Shown: piece by piece, positions 8,391-16,929 of the stretch
Layout of the letters: the number at the start of each line of letters is the position of its first letter
How positions within the stretch are numbered: the first letter of the stretch is position 1
NCBI GenBank assembly: GCA_047611265.1
Contig: JBLFWM010000002.1
Coordinates: 138,131-202,130 of the forward strand
Direction of reading: 5' to 3'
Length of the DNA stretch: 64,000 nt
Source of the DNA: GCA-2698665 sp047611265
Lineage (GTDB): Bacteria; Pseudomonadota; Gammaproteobacteria; GCA-002705445; GCA-002716945
The notes under the pieces: model-generated
Database searches by the model: none
What the model was told of the DNA's origin: nothing
Seen by the model: the letters and a program-made list of their open reading frames with translations, nothing else
Made by a program: the position numbers and the translations under genes

Positions 8391-9332
8391 TTACTGGAAA
8401 TGCAAATGATTGTCTATGGCCTTGTCAATATCTCCAGAGTCATTATCGGCTATATCAATAGCGATACTCTCATCAAATCGCTTCAGCCATGTAATTTGAC
8501 GTTTTGCTAATTGACGCGTTGCGTAAACACACTTATTTTCTAAATCCTGAAGGGGGACATTGTCATTAAGATGATCAATGACTTGTCTGTAGCCTATTGA
8601 TCTCATAGACTGATTTTCCTTGGTAAGCGAGTACTTTTCAATAAGAAAAACTACTTCGTCTATTAAATTATTTTTGAACATATTTTTAGTTCGCATAGAA
8701 ATCTTCTCGTGTACTAATGACCGATCCTCAGATATTAACTTGAGTGTTAATAAATCATATTCATTAGATAACTTAATTTTATTATTAAAAAAAGATGTTA
8801 TCGGTTTGCCTGTACATATATATACTTCTAATGCTCTCTGAATACGCTGCATATCATTCTTATCAATATTTTTATAAGATAATCGATCAATATCTTTTAA
8901 ACAAAAGTGTAATTGATTACAAGAATATTTCTTAAGCAGATTATCAATAAACTTCCGTTCTATAATATTTTTTTCTGGTAATAAAGAAAGTCCATTAAAT
9001 AAAGAATTAAAATACATCATGGAGCCACCAACGAGCAAAGGAATCTTATTCTTATCGTGAATACTTTTTATAATTATTCTTATGTCTTTATAGAATTGAC
9101 CGACATTATAACTCTCATTTGGATTGCGTATATTTATAAGGTGATGGTTAATGGATGATAAAATTTCATCAGAAGGTTTGTCGGTTCCAATATTCATATC
9201 TCTATATATCATTACAGAGTCCACGCTAACAATTTCAATTGGATACTTATTTTTTAATTTTATAGCCAAGGAAGATTTTCCAATACCAGTAGGGCCAAGT
9301 AAAGAAATAATCTTTTCTTTACTAGTGTTCAT
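8391..9332 (-). CDS. miaA: tRNA dimethylallyltransferase MiaA
   Basis: MiaA adds a dimethylallyl group to N6 of A37 in tRNAs that read U-initial codons. The 313-residue protein has the P-loop G-P-T-G-I-G-K-S-S (13-21), the S-V-D-S-V-M-I-Y-R-D-M-N-I-G-T motif, and the C-terminal R-Q-L-A-K-R-Q-I-T-W region. The tRNA-Leu in this window has A37 after its anticodon and would be a natural substrate. It overlaps tsaE by four bases. Confidence 0.95.
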   Translation of the reverse strand: MNTSKEKIISLLGPTGIGKSSLAIKLKNKYPIEIVSVDSVMIYRDMNIGTDKPSDEILSSINHHLINIRNPNESYNVGQFYKDIRIIIKSIHDKNKIPLLVGGSMMYFNSLFNGLSLLPEKNIIERKFIDNLLKKYSCNQLHFCLKDIDRLSYKNIDKNDMQRIQRALEVYICTGKPITSFFNNKIKLSNEYDLLTLKLISEDRSLVHEKISMRTKNMFKNNLIDEVVFLIEKYSLTKENQSMRSIGYRQVIDHLNDNVPLQDLENKCVYATRQLAKRQITWLKRFDESIAIDIADNDSGDIDKAIDNHLHFQ

Positions 9333-9766
9333 GTCTTTTTATGTATCTTCACTAATCGAGAACTCTCTAACGAGAGAAAATGTATGTCAAAATCTGAAAC
9401 TGGAAGCTCATTAGTAAACTTATCAGGCCATTCAATAAAATGGAGACCAGCTTGTTCAAAATAATAATCTACTCCTATCTCATATAATTCTTTTATAGAA
9501 TTAATTCTGTAAAGATCATAATGAAAAATCTTGAGATCTTTAACCGTATACTCGTTAACTAGTGAAAATGTTGGGCTAGTAGCCTCACTATTATTATCTA
9601 GATAATTTAAATATGATTTAACAAATGTAGTTTTCCCTGCCCCTACTTGACCATGTAGGTAGATAATTACCGTCTCATGCGTCATAAAATTTATCTGGTT
9701 AAATATTTTATTATAATGAGATATATCTGAAAGATGATAGCGGCTATATGTATTAGAAGATTTCAT
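9329..9766 (-). CDS. tsaE: tRNA t6A ATPase TsaE
   Basis: TsaE is the ATPase that resets the TsaBD complex making t6A37 in ANN-decoding tRNAs. The 145-residue protein shows Walker A G-Q-V-G-A-G-K-T-T (39-47), S-P-T-F-S-L-V-N-E-Y and H-Y-D-L-Y-R-I, all diagnostic. It lies between nnrD and miaA; nnr-tsaE is conserved, but the amidase gene (amiB) and mutL that usually separate tsaE and miaA are absent here. Confidence 0.93.
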   Translation of the reverse strand: MKSSNTYSRYHLSDISHYNKIFNQINFMTHETVIIYLHGQVGAGKTTFVKSYLNYLDNNSEATSPTFSLVNEYTVKDLKIFHYDLYRINSIKELYEIGVDYYFEQAGLHFIEWPDKFTNELPVSDFDIHFLSLESSRLVKIHKKT

Positions 9767-9770
9767 AAAT

Positions 9771-10679
9771 TTATTTTACTTTAATTTCATTCAATAATTT
9801 ATTAATTTTAATAATAACTTGAGATGCAAGCAACCCTACCTCTCCTTCTTCCTCTTTGATGACATCAGCTGCTAACGAGTGTATACCTGTGGCAAATAAA
9901 ACAGAGGAAACTCTGTCGTCTTTATTTGCCAAGGTAATTAAAGATAAAATTGTACCCGCCAAACAGTCTCCCATGCCTGCCGTACCCATCCCTTGATTGC
10001 CATGATTACAAATATAGCTATTTGTTTTTGTCTGGATAATAGTTTTTGGTCCTTTAAGGACAATAATTCCACCATATTTTTGCTGTAGTTCTTTGGCTGC
10101 TCTTAATCGGTTAGCCTCTATATCTAAAGGTTTCTTATTTAATAACTTAGCAGCTTCACCTATATGAGGAGTCATAACCCAATTATTATACTTATAAGGT
10201 TCTTTGGATAGCATCGATAAGAAGCCTCCATCAATAACACAATTTATTTTTACAGGTTGAGAGCTTAAATATTTTTTGATTTTTATAAATATCTTTTTCG
10301 ACCAATCATCATTTGACATGCCCGGGCCTATCAGTAAATTTTTATAAGATACAATTTTTTTTTGGAAATCAGGTGTTAGATAAGATGTTATGAGTTCTGG
10401 CTGATGTGTTGAAAGCACCATGGCATGCGGCTTAGTTGTCATAATTTCAACATATCTGGATCCTGAATATAAAGCTGATTTTCCCGAGATAATTGCAGCC
10501 CCTAAATATCCATTAGCCCCACCTATTATCAGGGTTTTACCAAAAGATTTTTTATAGGTATTCTTACTTAAAGGAATATCAAAAAGAAGAGTTTCTAATG
10601 ATTTTTTTTCTGGGGTTAACGTAAACGAATAAACATTTTTATGACTAATATCTTTCTTGGTAAATATTTGATATTTCAT
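9771..10679 (-). CDS. nnrD: ADP-dependent NAD(P)H-hydrate dehydratase, single-domain
   Basis: This enzyme repairs hydrated NAD(P)H using ADP. It has the ribokinase-like YjeF C-terminal fold: G-K-T-L-I-I-G-G-A-N-G-Y-x-G-A near residue 47 and the signature N-Q-G-M-G-T-A-G-M-G-D-C-L-A-G near 232. At 302 residues it lacks the N-terminal epimerase (NnrE) domain of the usual 500-residue fusion; the first 45 residues do not resemble it. The gene begins with a plausible ATG at 10679 and is followed by tsaE after four bases. Confidence 0.88.
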   Translation of the reverse strand: MKYQIFTKKDISHKNVYSFTLTPEKKSLETLLFDIPLSKNTYKKSFGKTLIIGGANGYLGAAIISGKSALYSGSRYVEIMTTKPHAMVLSTHQPELITSYLTPDFQKKIVSYKNLLIGPGMSNDDWSKKIFIKIKKYLSSQPVKINCVIDGGFLSMLSKEPYKYNNWVMTPHIGEAAKLLNKKPLDIEANRLRAAKELQQKYGGIIVLKGPKTIIQTKTNSYICNHGNQGMGTAGMGDCLAGTILSLITLANKDDRVSSVLFATGIHSLAADVIKEEEGEVGLLASQVIIKINKLLNEIKVK

Positions 10680-10682
10680 ATT

Positions 10683-11585
10683 TCAATATTTTATTCCATA
10701 CGCAGAATCATCTAAAGAAATTTCTATCGCCGTTTTCATTAAATCTTTAAAAAAATTATCTTCTTTGTTATATGTCACAAGCTCAGTATTATTAAAATAT
10801 TTCTCATTTACATCATATACGGAAGCAATTTCATCGATCAAGCCAATCTTTAAAGCTTCAGTTCCTGTCCAAAATAAACCTGTAAAAACTTTATTTTCAT
10901 TTATCTTGCTAGATCTTGATTTTTGTATATCACTTATAAACTGATCGTGGATGCTCGCAAGAAGAGTTTCTAAATGCAACCTATGTTGTTCAGTGAGTTT
11001 GCTAAATGGATCCAGCATAGTTTTATCTTTACCCGAAGATATAACTTGTGATTCTATGCCAATTTTTTTCATAAGTGAGGTTACATTAAAGCTATCTAGA
11101 CGCACACCAATAGAGCCAACTATGCTAGATGCGTTAGCAAATATCATGTCACCACTAGCAGCAATATAGTAACCACCTGATGCACCCACATCTTCTATTA
11201 CCGTATAAATTTTCTTGTCATTTATTTTCTTAAATTTATTTATTTCATCGAAAATAATTTTTGACTGTGTTGCACTTCCACCAGGACTATTAATTTTTAA
11301 TATTATGCCTAAGCAGGAATTATTATTTATAGCTTTCTCAACATGAGGAATAATATTTTCAACATTTACGGGACCATTCGAAGAAATCTCACCGTCAATA
11401 TTTATTATAGCTATATGATCTTTTGAATAATTTATTTCAGAAGAAGACGAAAATATAACCGATACAGCTATAAGAAGAAATAATATAAAAATTGTTATTC
11501 TTCCAATGAGTTTAAATTTTCTCTCAGACTCTCTTTCTTTTATTAAAGAATCTACTAAACTTTTTATAATATTGTTATCTTCCAT
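10683..11585 (-). CDS. sppA: Signal peptide peptidase SppA, short (36K) type
   Basis: SppA is a membrane-anchored S49 serine protease that degrades cleaved signal peptides. One transmembrane helix (about 25-45) is followed by a ClpP-like protease domain. Visible motifs are I-N-S-P-G-G-S, the nucleophile region D-V-G-A-S-G-G-Y-Y-I-A-A-S-G, and S-S-G-K-D-K-T-M-L-D-P, holding the likely catalytic lysine. Length 300 matches the single-domain form, not the 600-residue E. coli SppA. It lies between rluC and nnrD; rluC-sppA adjacency is common in Pseudomonas-type genomes. Confidence 0.9.
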   Translation of the reverse strand: MEDNNIIKSLVDSLIKERESERKFKLIGRITIFILFLLIAVSVIFSSSSEINYSKDHIAIINIDGEISSNGPVNVENIIPHVEKAINNNSCLGIILKINSPGGSATQSKIIFDEINKFKKINDKKIYTVIEDVGASGGYYIAASGDMIFANASSIVGSIGVRLDSFNVTSLMKKIGIESQVISSGKDKTMLDPFSKLTEQHRLHLETLLASIHDQFISDIQKSRSSKINENKVFTGLFWTGTEALKIGLIDEIASVYDVNEKYFNNTELVTYNKEDNFFKDLMKTAIEISLDDSAYGIKY

Positions 11586-11617
11586 GTCACCGACCTACAT
11601 ATAAGTTATAATTAATC

Positions 11618-12556
11618 TTATAGGTCATTTTTTAAATTATCAATAACTAAGGTGAGGTCTTCTGGTTGAGGCGCCACAATTGTATGTCTTCCTTTATAGA
11701 AGAATGATATGTTTTTAGAGTGAAGAAACATTCTTTTTAATCCGTATTCTCTTAACTTTTTATTGACTTCTTTGTCACCATATTTGGTGTCTCCGCATAC
11801 AGGCTGTCCTATACTTAATGCATGCACACGAATTTGATGCATTCTTCCAGTTTCAATTTTAATATTAACTAGACAGCATTCTTTGTATTGTCTTAGCAGC
11901 GTAATATAGGATAATGCCTCTCTCCCTCTTCCGTCTTCAGACACTGATACAGAATTAGTTTTGTTGCCTTTATTTCTCACCAAAGAATGTTCAACTGCAA
12001 TTCTATCCCCTACCAAAGCTCCAGATAACAATGAAATATAATTCTTTTCAACAGCACCAGACATAAATATTTTTCCTAATGCTGAGGCAGCCTGGTAATG
12101 TTTCGCAAGTATTAGGCAGCCGCTAGTATTCTTATCTAGCCTATGAACCAAGGAAAGAGATTTGTATTTATCAACTGATTTAAGTGATGACATTATATCA
12201 TGTTCAACTTTTGATCCAGAATGAACTGCTATTCCAGGAGGCTTATTAATAACCATAAAGTCATCATTTTCATATAATATAATTTTTCTGAGACTCCTTG
12301 TTAAGAACTTAGAGACAGATTGGGATGTTAAATCAACCGAAACCGGGGGTATTCGGACAATATCGTTAGTTTTTAATTTATAGAGTGGTTTTATCCTCCC
12401 ACTGTTAACTCTAACCTGGCCATCTCTTATAATCTTATATATAAGACTATTTGGCACTCCTGTTAAGATTTTTCTTAGATAATTATCTAGTCTCTGGCCT
12501 TCCTGCTCTGCAGGAATCGTGATCTTTCTAACTGCTATTTTATTGGAATCAGACAT
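11618..12556 (-). CDS. rluC: 23S rRNA pseudouridine synthase RluC
   Basis: RluC makes pseudouridines in 23S rRNA (955, 2504 and 2580 in E. coli). The 312-residue protein has an N-terminal S4 RNA-binding domain (Q-R-L-D-N-Y-L-R-K near 20-30) and the RluA-family catalytic motif H-R-L-D-K-N-T-S-G with its aspartate, then G-R-M-H-Q-I-R-V-H. The divergent position opposite rne is the classic arrangement for rluC, which separates it from rluD. Confidence 0.92.
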   Translation of the reverse strand: MSDSNKIAVRKITIPAEQEGQRLDNYLRKILTGVPNSLIYKIIRDGQVRVNSGRIKPLYKLKTNDIVRIPPVSVDLTSQSVSKFLTRSLRKIILYENDDFMVINKPPGIAVHSGSKVEHDIMSSLKSVDKYKSLSLVHRLDKNTSGCLILAKHYQAASALGKIFMSGAVEKNYISLLSGALVGDRIAVEHSLVRNKGNKTNSVSVSEDGRGREALSYITLLRQYKECCLVNIKIETGRMHQIRVHALSIGQPVCGDTKYGDKEVNKKLREYGLKRMFLHSKNISFFYKGRHTIVAPQPEDLTLVIDNLKNDL

Positions 12557-12848
12557 AATAAGTACTAATTAGACGCGATATTAATTGAAGATAGTGTAAA
12601 TCATTGATATATTAATTCAAAGATTTTTATATTGTTTAAGAAAATTAGCCGAAAAATGGCTAAACTATTGAAAAATAAGAGACTACTGGAACTAGGATAA
12701 ATAGCTATACCAGTATATATGAGTAAATTAGACAATATTTGTACGATAAAGAAGGGCAAAAGCTACTATATTTAGAATATAATTAGTGTTTTCGCCAATT
12801 AATTAAAAATCATAACAAAAAAGAGAAAAATGAATTACAGGATTATAA
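12557..12848. promoter_or_regulatory. rluC/rne divergent promoter region and rne leader
   Basis: This 292-bp stretch has no credible gene. It contains a six-bp hairpin T-T-A-G-C-C/G-G-C-T-A-A (12645-12663, seven-base loop), a CTGG...CCAG inverted repeat further along, and a perfect TATAAT at 12778-12783 facing rne without a good -35 box. In E. coli the rne leader carries hairpins through which RNase E limits its own mRNA; whether this leader does so is inference. The ribosome site before rne is weak. Confidence 0.45.
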
Positions 12849-14714
12849 ATGAAACAAATATTAATAAATGCCTCTCAGAGAGAAGAGGTCAGGCTAGCTA
12901 TTGTCGAGGACAACAAACTTGCAGAGCTAGACATAGATTTACCATCAAAGAACATCAAGTCAAACATTTACAAGGGAACAATTTCTAGGGTTGAACCTAG
13001 TTTAGAAGCTGCATTTGTTAACTTTGGTCGAGCTAAACATGGTTTCTTACCATTCAAAGAAATAGCTGACGATATATTCACTCCTGGGAAACTGAGGTCT
13101 GCTAGAGATTGCATAGAGCCGGGGAAAGAAATTGTCATACAAGTAGACAAGGAAGAGAGAGGTACCAAGGGTGCTGCTCTTACAACGCTCCTAAGTCTTG
13201 CTGGCAAATACCTTGTTCTACTACCTAAAAATCCAAATACTGGCGGAGTCTCTAGAAGATTAGAGGGTAATGACAGAATGACGGCCAAAAAGCTGTTAAG
13301 TGAAATAAATGTCCCAGATGGCATGAGTATTATACTGAGAACTTCTGGATTAGACACAACTAAAGAAACTCTCGAATGGGACATGAATTATCTAATTCAG
13401 ATCTTTGAGCAGATACTAGAAAGCTCAGTATTAAAAAAAGCACCTTTCTTGATATATGAAGAAAGCAGTATGCTTGCAAGAGTCATACGTGACTACATTG
13501 ATGAAACAGTTCAAGAAGTAATTATTGACGATGAAAAATACTATAATGATTTTGTAAGTGGAAAAGATCATTTTATCCCCCACTCAACCATTAAAATCGA
13601 GCATTATACAAAATCTGTTCCGTTATTCAGTAATTTTGGCGTTGAAGCACAAGTACAGAGTGTATATAGAAAAAAAGTCACTCTTCCATCAGGTGGAAAT
13701 ATAGTTTTTGATACAACTGAAGCTCTAACCAGCATAGATGTTAATTCAGCTAAATCAACAAAAGGTGGAGATATAGAAGAAACTGCTCTTAACACAAATT
13801 TAGAAGCAGCAGATTCATTAGCAGTGCAACTTAGGCTAAGAGATATAGGGGGTTTGATTGTAGTAGATTTTATAGACATGATGTCACTTAATTCACAAAA
13901 ATCTGTAATTTCAAAGATGGCTCACCTATCAAAAATTGATAAAGCTAAAATGCAGTTCAGTAGGATTTCTAAGTTTGGCTTAATGGAAATATCAAGACAA
14001 AAACTTAAATCTTCTATTATTGATAATAATATTGAACATTGCCCTACCTGTGGTGGGAGTGGTGAAATTAAATCGTTATCAACATTATCAATTAACCTTG
14101 CAAGGGTTCTTGAAGAAGAAGCAACCAAAACAGATAAACCTATGACAGTGTATCTACCTGTTAAATTAGCAACATATTTGCTAAATGAGCAAAGAGAATT
14201 AGTTCAGGGAATAGAAGAAAGACAGAAAGTATCCATCAAGGTAGTTCCTGATAATACTATCGAAGGTGCAAATTATTTAATAGATAAAAATAGTATGGAG
14301 ATTGGCGCATTTAAAGCATCTGTAGCTAAAAGCCAACATAGGGACAAAAAAACTCTCAACGAAACAAGCTCACATTATGAAGAAGCTCTTGTGAAAGCTG
14401 TTACGCCTAAAACTGCTCCGCCAAAACCATCTACAAAACCTAGGAAGCCTTTTAATTATAAAAATAAGAGCGTAGTTAGAAAAATTGTAGATTTCTTAAG
14501 GTCGCTAATTGGTTTAAAACCAAAAAGAGTTTATAGAGGCAGACAATTCAATGGAAGAAGAAGGTATAATAATAAGAACAGTTATTCAAAGTATAATAGT
14601 AATAATAAGTATAAATCTTTTAATAAAAAGAAGCCTTACTATAATAATAAGACTAATTCTGCTGCTAAAAAACCACAAGGTGTTTCTGCAATGAAAGAAA
14701 ATAAAAGTGACTAA
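12849..14714 (+). CDS. rne: Ribonuclease E, short form
   Basis: This is the main endoribonuclease for mRNA decay and rRNA/tRNA processing. The catalytic half is complete: S1 domain (about 37-118), catalytic Mg-binding aspartates D297 (S-I-D-V-N-S) and D343 (V-V-D-F-I-D-M), and the zinc link C398-P-T-C401 that joins dimers. The tail after about residue 490 is short, rich in Lys, Arg, Asn and Tyr, and shows no recognisable enolase or PNPase site. At 621 residues it lies between RNase G (about 490) and E. coli RNase E (1061); I prefer RNase E because of the divergent rluC. Confidence 0.93.
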   Translation: MKQILINASQREEVRLAIVEDNKLAELDIDLPSKNIKSNIYKGTISRVEPSLEAAFVNFGRAKHGFLPFKEIADDIFTPGKLRSARDCIEPGKEIVIQVDKEERGTKGAALTTLLSLAGKYLVLLPKNPNTGGVSRRLEGNDRMTAKKLLSEINVPDGMSIILRTSGLDTTKETLEWDMNYLIQIFEQILESSVLKKAPFLIYEESSMLARVIRDYIDETVQEVIIDDEKYYNDFVSGKDHFIPHSTIKIEHYTKSVPLFSNFGVEAQVQSVYRKKVTLPSGGNIVFDTTEALTSIDVNSAKSTKGGDIEETALNTNLEAADSLAVQLRLRDIGGLIVVDFIDMMSLNSQKSVISKMAHLSKIDKAKMQFSRISKFGLMEISRQKLKSSIIDNNIEHCPTCGGSGEIKSLSTLSINLARVLEEEATKTDKPMTVYLPVKLATYLLNEQRELVQGIEERQKVSIKVVPDNTIEGANYLIDKNSMEIGAFKASVAKSQHRDKKTLNETSSHYEEALVKAVTPKTAPPKPSTKPRKPFNYKNKSVVRKIVDFLRSLIGLKPKRVYRGRQFNGRRRYNNKNSYSKYNSNNKYKSFNKKKPYYNNKTNSAAKKPQGVSAMKENKSD

Positions 14715-16117
14715 TGATTAAATTTTTAATTAGAATATCTTTTATTTCACTAGCAGTTGTAGTTCTATTGTTTATATTTAAAGATTATCATCCATTAAAT
14801 AAAGATGATTATGGTCGTATTCTCCATAATAATGAAATAAAAGTAGTGACGAGATTTGGTCCGTCAGATTATTATGAAATTAAAAATGAAGAAAGCGGAT
14901 ATACTTATGATGTAATGAAAGGTTTTGCAGATTTCATTGGTGTAAAATTAAAAGTTGTTACAATGGATAGTCTAGAAGATGCTATTAATGCTCTTAACAA
15001 TAGAGAAGTTGATATTCTAGCTAATATGGGTGTCATAGATAACGTTAAGACTTCCTATGCTTATAATAAAGTGAACCAGTATATTGTCTATAACTCCAAA
15101 TATACTATAAAACCAAATAAAATAGATGATCTTCAAGATAACAATATTGAAATTATAGACTCTATTTCAATCAAAAATAATTTAAACTCTTTTCTAGGAT
15201 CTATAAATATAAATTTAATAATTTCTAAAGAAAAGAATATTGATGAAATTATAAATTCAATAAAAAATAATAAAATTAAATATACAGTTCTCAATAATAA
15301 TGAGCTTGCAATATTTAATAAATATTTTCCAGAGATAAAAATTGGCTTCAAGATTGCTGAAGATATCCCTTCAACTTGGGCTATCCCAGAAAATACAAAT
15401 TATAAGTTTGAGGAAAAATTATCAGAATATTTTACCGAAATATTGAAAACTAATAGATTGAAAACGTTTTATGTAAAACATTTTACTGGAAAACTTCAGT
15501 ATACATTTGTTGGTACAAGAAGTTTTCTAGCTGACTTCTTAAATGTATTTCCTCTTTATGAATTTTATTTTAAAAAATATGCAGAAATTTATAATCATGA
15601 CTGGAGATTACTTGCAAGTATTGGATATCAAGAATCAAAATGGGATAAGGACGCTGTTTCATATACCGGTGTGAGAGGATTAATGATGTTAACTAAAAAT
15701 ACATCCAAAGAGATGGATGTTCAGGATAGAGAGGATCCCCTTCAAAGCATAGAGGGTGGAGCAAAATATTTAAGAAAAATGTTAAAAAATCTTCCTGATA
15801 CCATAAATGCTAATGATAAAATCTGGTATGCAATTGCTTCGTATAATATTGGTTTTCGTCATATTGAGGACGCTATGAAGATGGCTGAAAATGACAAGGT
15901 TGATGCAGGTAACTGGTATGTACTGGAACCATATATTTTAAAATTAAGCCAGTCTAAGTATTACAAGAATACTAAGTATGGATACGCAAGAGGCTGGGAA
16001 ACTTTGAAGTATGTTCAAAATATTAGACAATATTACGATATCCTAGTATTCTTAGACTCACAAGATAATAACAATGAAACCAAAGAAAAAGATAACCAAA
16101 TCCCGAGTACCTTATGA
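14714..16117 (+). CDS. mltF: Membrane-bound lytic murein transglycosylase F
   Basis: MltF cleaves peptidoglycan glycan strands, leaving 1,6-anhydromuropeptides. The 467-residue protein has an N-terminal hydrophobic segment (4-23) without a clear lipobox, a solute-binding-protein-like domain (about 40-265) and a C-terminal SLT lysozyme domain, with catalytic Glu307 in G-Y-Q-E-S-K-W and the G-V-R-G-L-M-M-L-T motif. Its ATG overlaps the rne stop by one base (TAATG), so expression is coupled, an unusual pairing. It overlaps dapD by four bases. Confidence 0.9.
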   Translation: MIKFLIRISFISLAVVVLLFIFKDYHPLNKDDYGRILHNNEIKVVTRFGPSDYYEIKNEESGYTYDVMKGFADFIGVKLKVVTMDSLEDAINALNNREVDILANMGVIDNVKTSYAYNKVNQYIVYNSKYTIKPNKIDDLQDNNIEIIDSISIKNNLNSFLGSININLIISKEKNIDEIINSIKNNKIKYTVLNNNELAIFNKYFPEIKIGFKIAEDIPSTWAIPENTNYKFEEKLSEYFTEILKTNRLKTFYVKHFTGKLQYTFVGTRSFLADFLNVFPLYEFYFKKYAEIYNHDWRLLASIGYQESKWDKDAVSYTGVRGLMMLTKNTSKEMDVQDREDPLQSIEGGAKYLRKMLKNLPDTINANDKIWYAIASYNIGFRHIEDAMKMAENDKVDAGNWYVLEPYILKLSQSKYYKNTKYGYARGWETLKYVQNIRQYYDILVFLDSQDNNNETKEKDNQIPSTL

Positions 16118-16929
16118 ATAAAGAATATATAGAAATGATAGAGAATGCATATGATACAAATTTAAAAGATGCAGATTTGCATGTTATTGAAAATCTTGTA
16201 GAAGATATTATTAAAGAATTAAATGAAGGTAATATTAGGGTTGCTGAAAATAAAAATGGATCTTGGACTGTTAATCAATGGGTAAAGAAAGCAATTCTTT
16301 TATCGTTTAAATTTAGAAAGAATAAAATTATTGATACTGGTTATACAAAATTTTATGACAAATTAGACTCAAGATTTAAGAGTATCGAAGAAACTTATCT
16401 TAAAGAAAATAATATAAGAGTAGTTCCGCAAGCTATTGCAAGAGAAGGAACTTTTATTGGGAAAAATGTTGTCCTAATGCCTTCATTTATAAATATAGGC
16501 GCTTATGTTGATTCTGGCACTATGGTTGACACTTGGGTTACAGTTGGTTCATGCGCCCAAATAGGTAAAAATGTTCATCTTTCTGGTGGTGTAGGTATTG
16601 GTGGAGTCCTGGAACCACTTCAAGCTAATCCAACAATTATAGAAGACAACTGTTTTATAGGAGCAAGATCTGAAATCGTTGAAGGCGTTATTGTTAAAAA
16701 GAACTCTGTTATTTCAATGGGTGTTTATATTGGGCAAAGTACTAAAATCTATGATAGAGAAACAGGTGAAGTTACTTATGGTCTGATACCAGAAGGTTCG
16801 GTTGTAGTGTCTGGTAACTTACCCTCAAAAGACGGAAAGTATAGTTTGTATTGTGCCGTAATTGTTAAAAAGGTTGATGAAAAAACCAGAAGCAAAGTTG
16901 GTATTAATGAATTACTCAGAGAAGCTTAG
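16114..16929 (+). CDS. dapD: Tetrahydrodipicolinate N-succinyltransferase
   Basis: DapD transfers succinyl from succinyl-CoA to tetrahydrodipicolinate in lysine and diaminopimelate synthesis. The 271-residue protein has the helical N-terminus and then a left-handed beta helix built of hexapeptide repeats (about 100-235), with V-M-P-S-F-I-N-I-G-A-Y-V-D and G-V-G-I-G-G-V-L-E-P-L-Q. Its 3' end overlaps that of the convergent ligA by 14 bases. Confidence 0.96.
   Translation: MNKEYIEMIENAYDTNLKDADLHVIENLVEDIIKELNEGNIRVAENKNGSWTVNQWVKKAILLSFKFRKNKIIDTGYTKFYDKLDSRFKSIEETYLKENNIRVVPQAIAREGTFIGKNVVLMPSFINIGAYVDSGTMVDTWVTVGSCAQIGKNVHLSGGVGIGGVLEPLQANPTIIEDNCFIGARSEIVEGVIVKKNSVISMGVYIGQSTKIYDRETGEVTYGLIPEGSVVVSGNLPSKDGKYSLYCAVIVKKVDEKTRSKVGINELLREA

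Noticed and set aside
12968..13384. 138-codon minus-strand frame inside rne
   Set aside because: Antisense to the conserved S1 and catalytic region; a shadow of the codon pattern.
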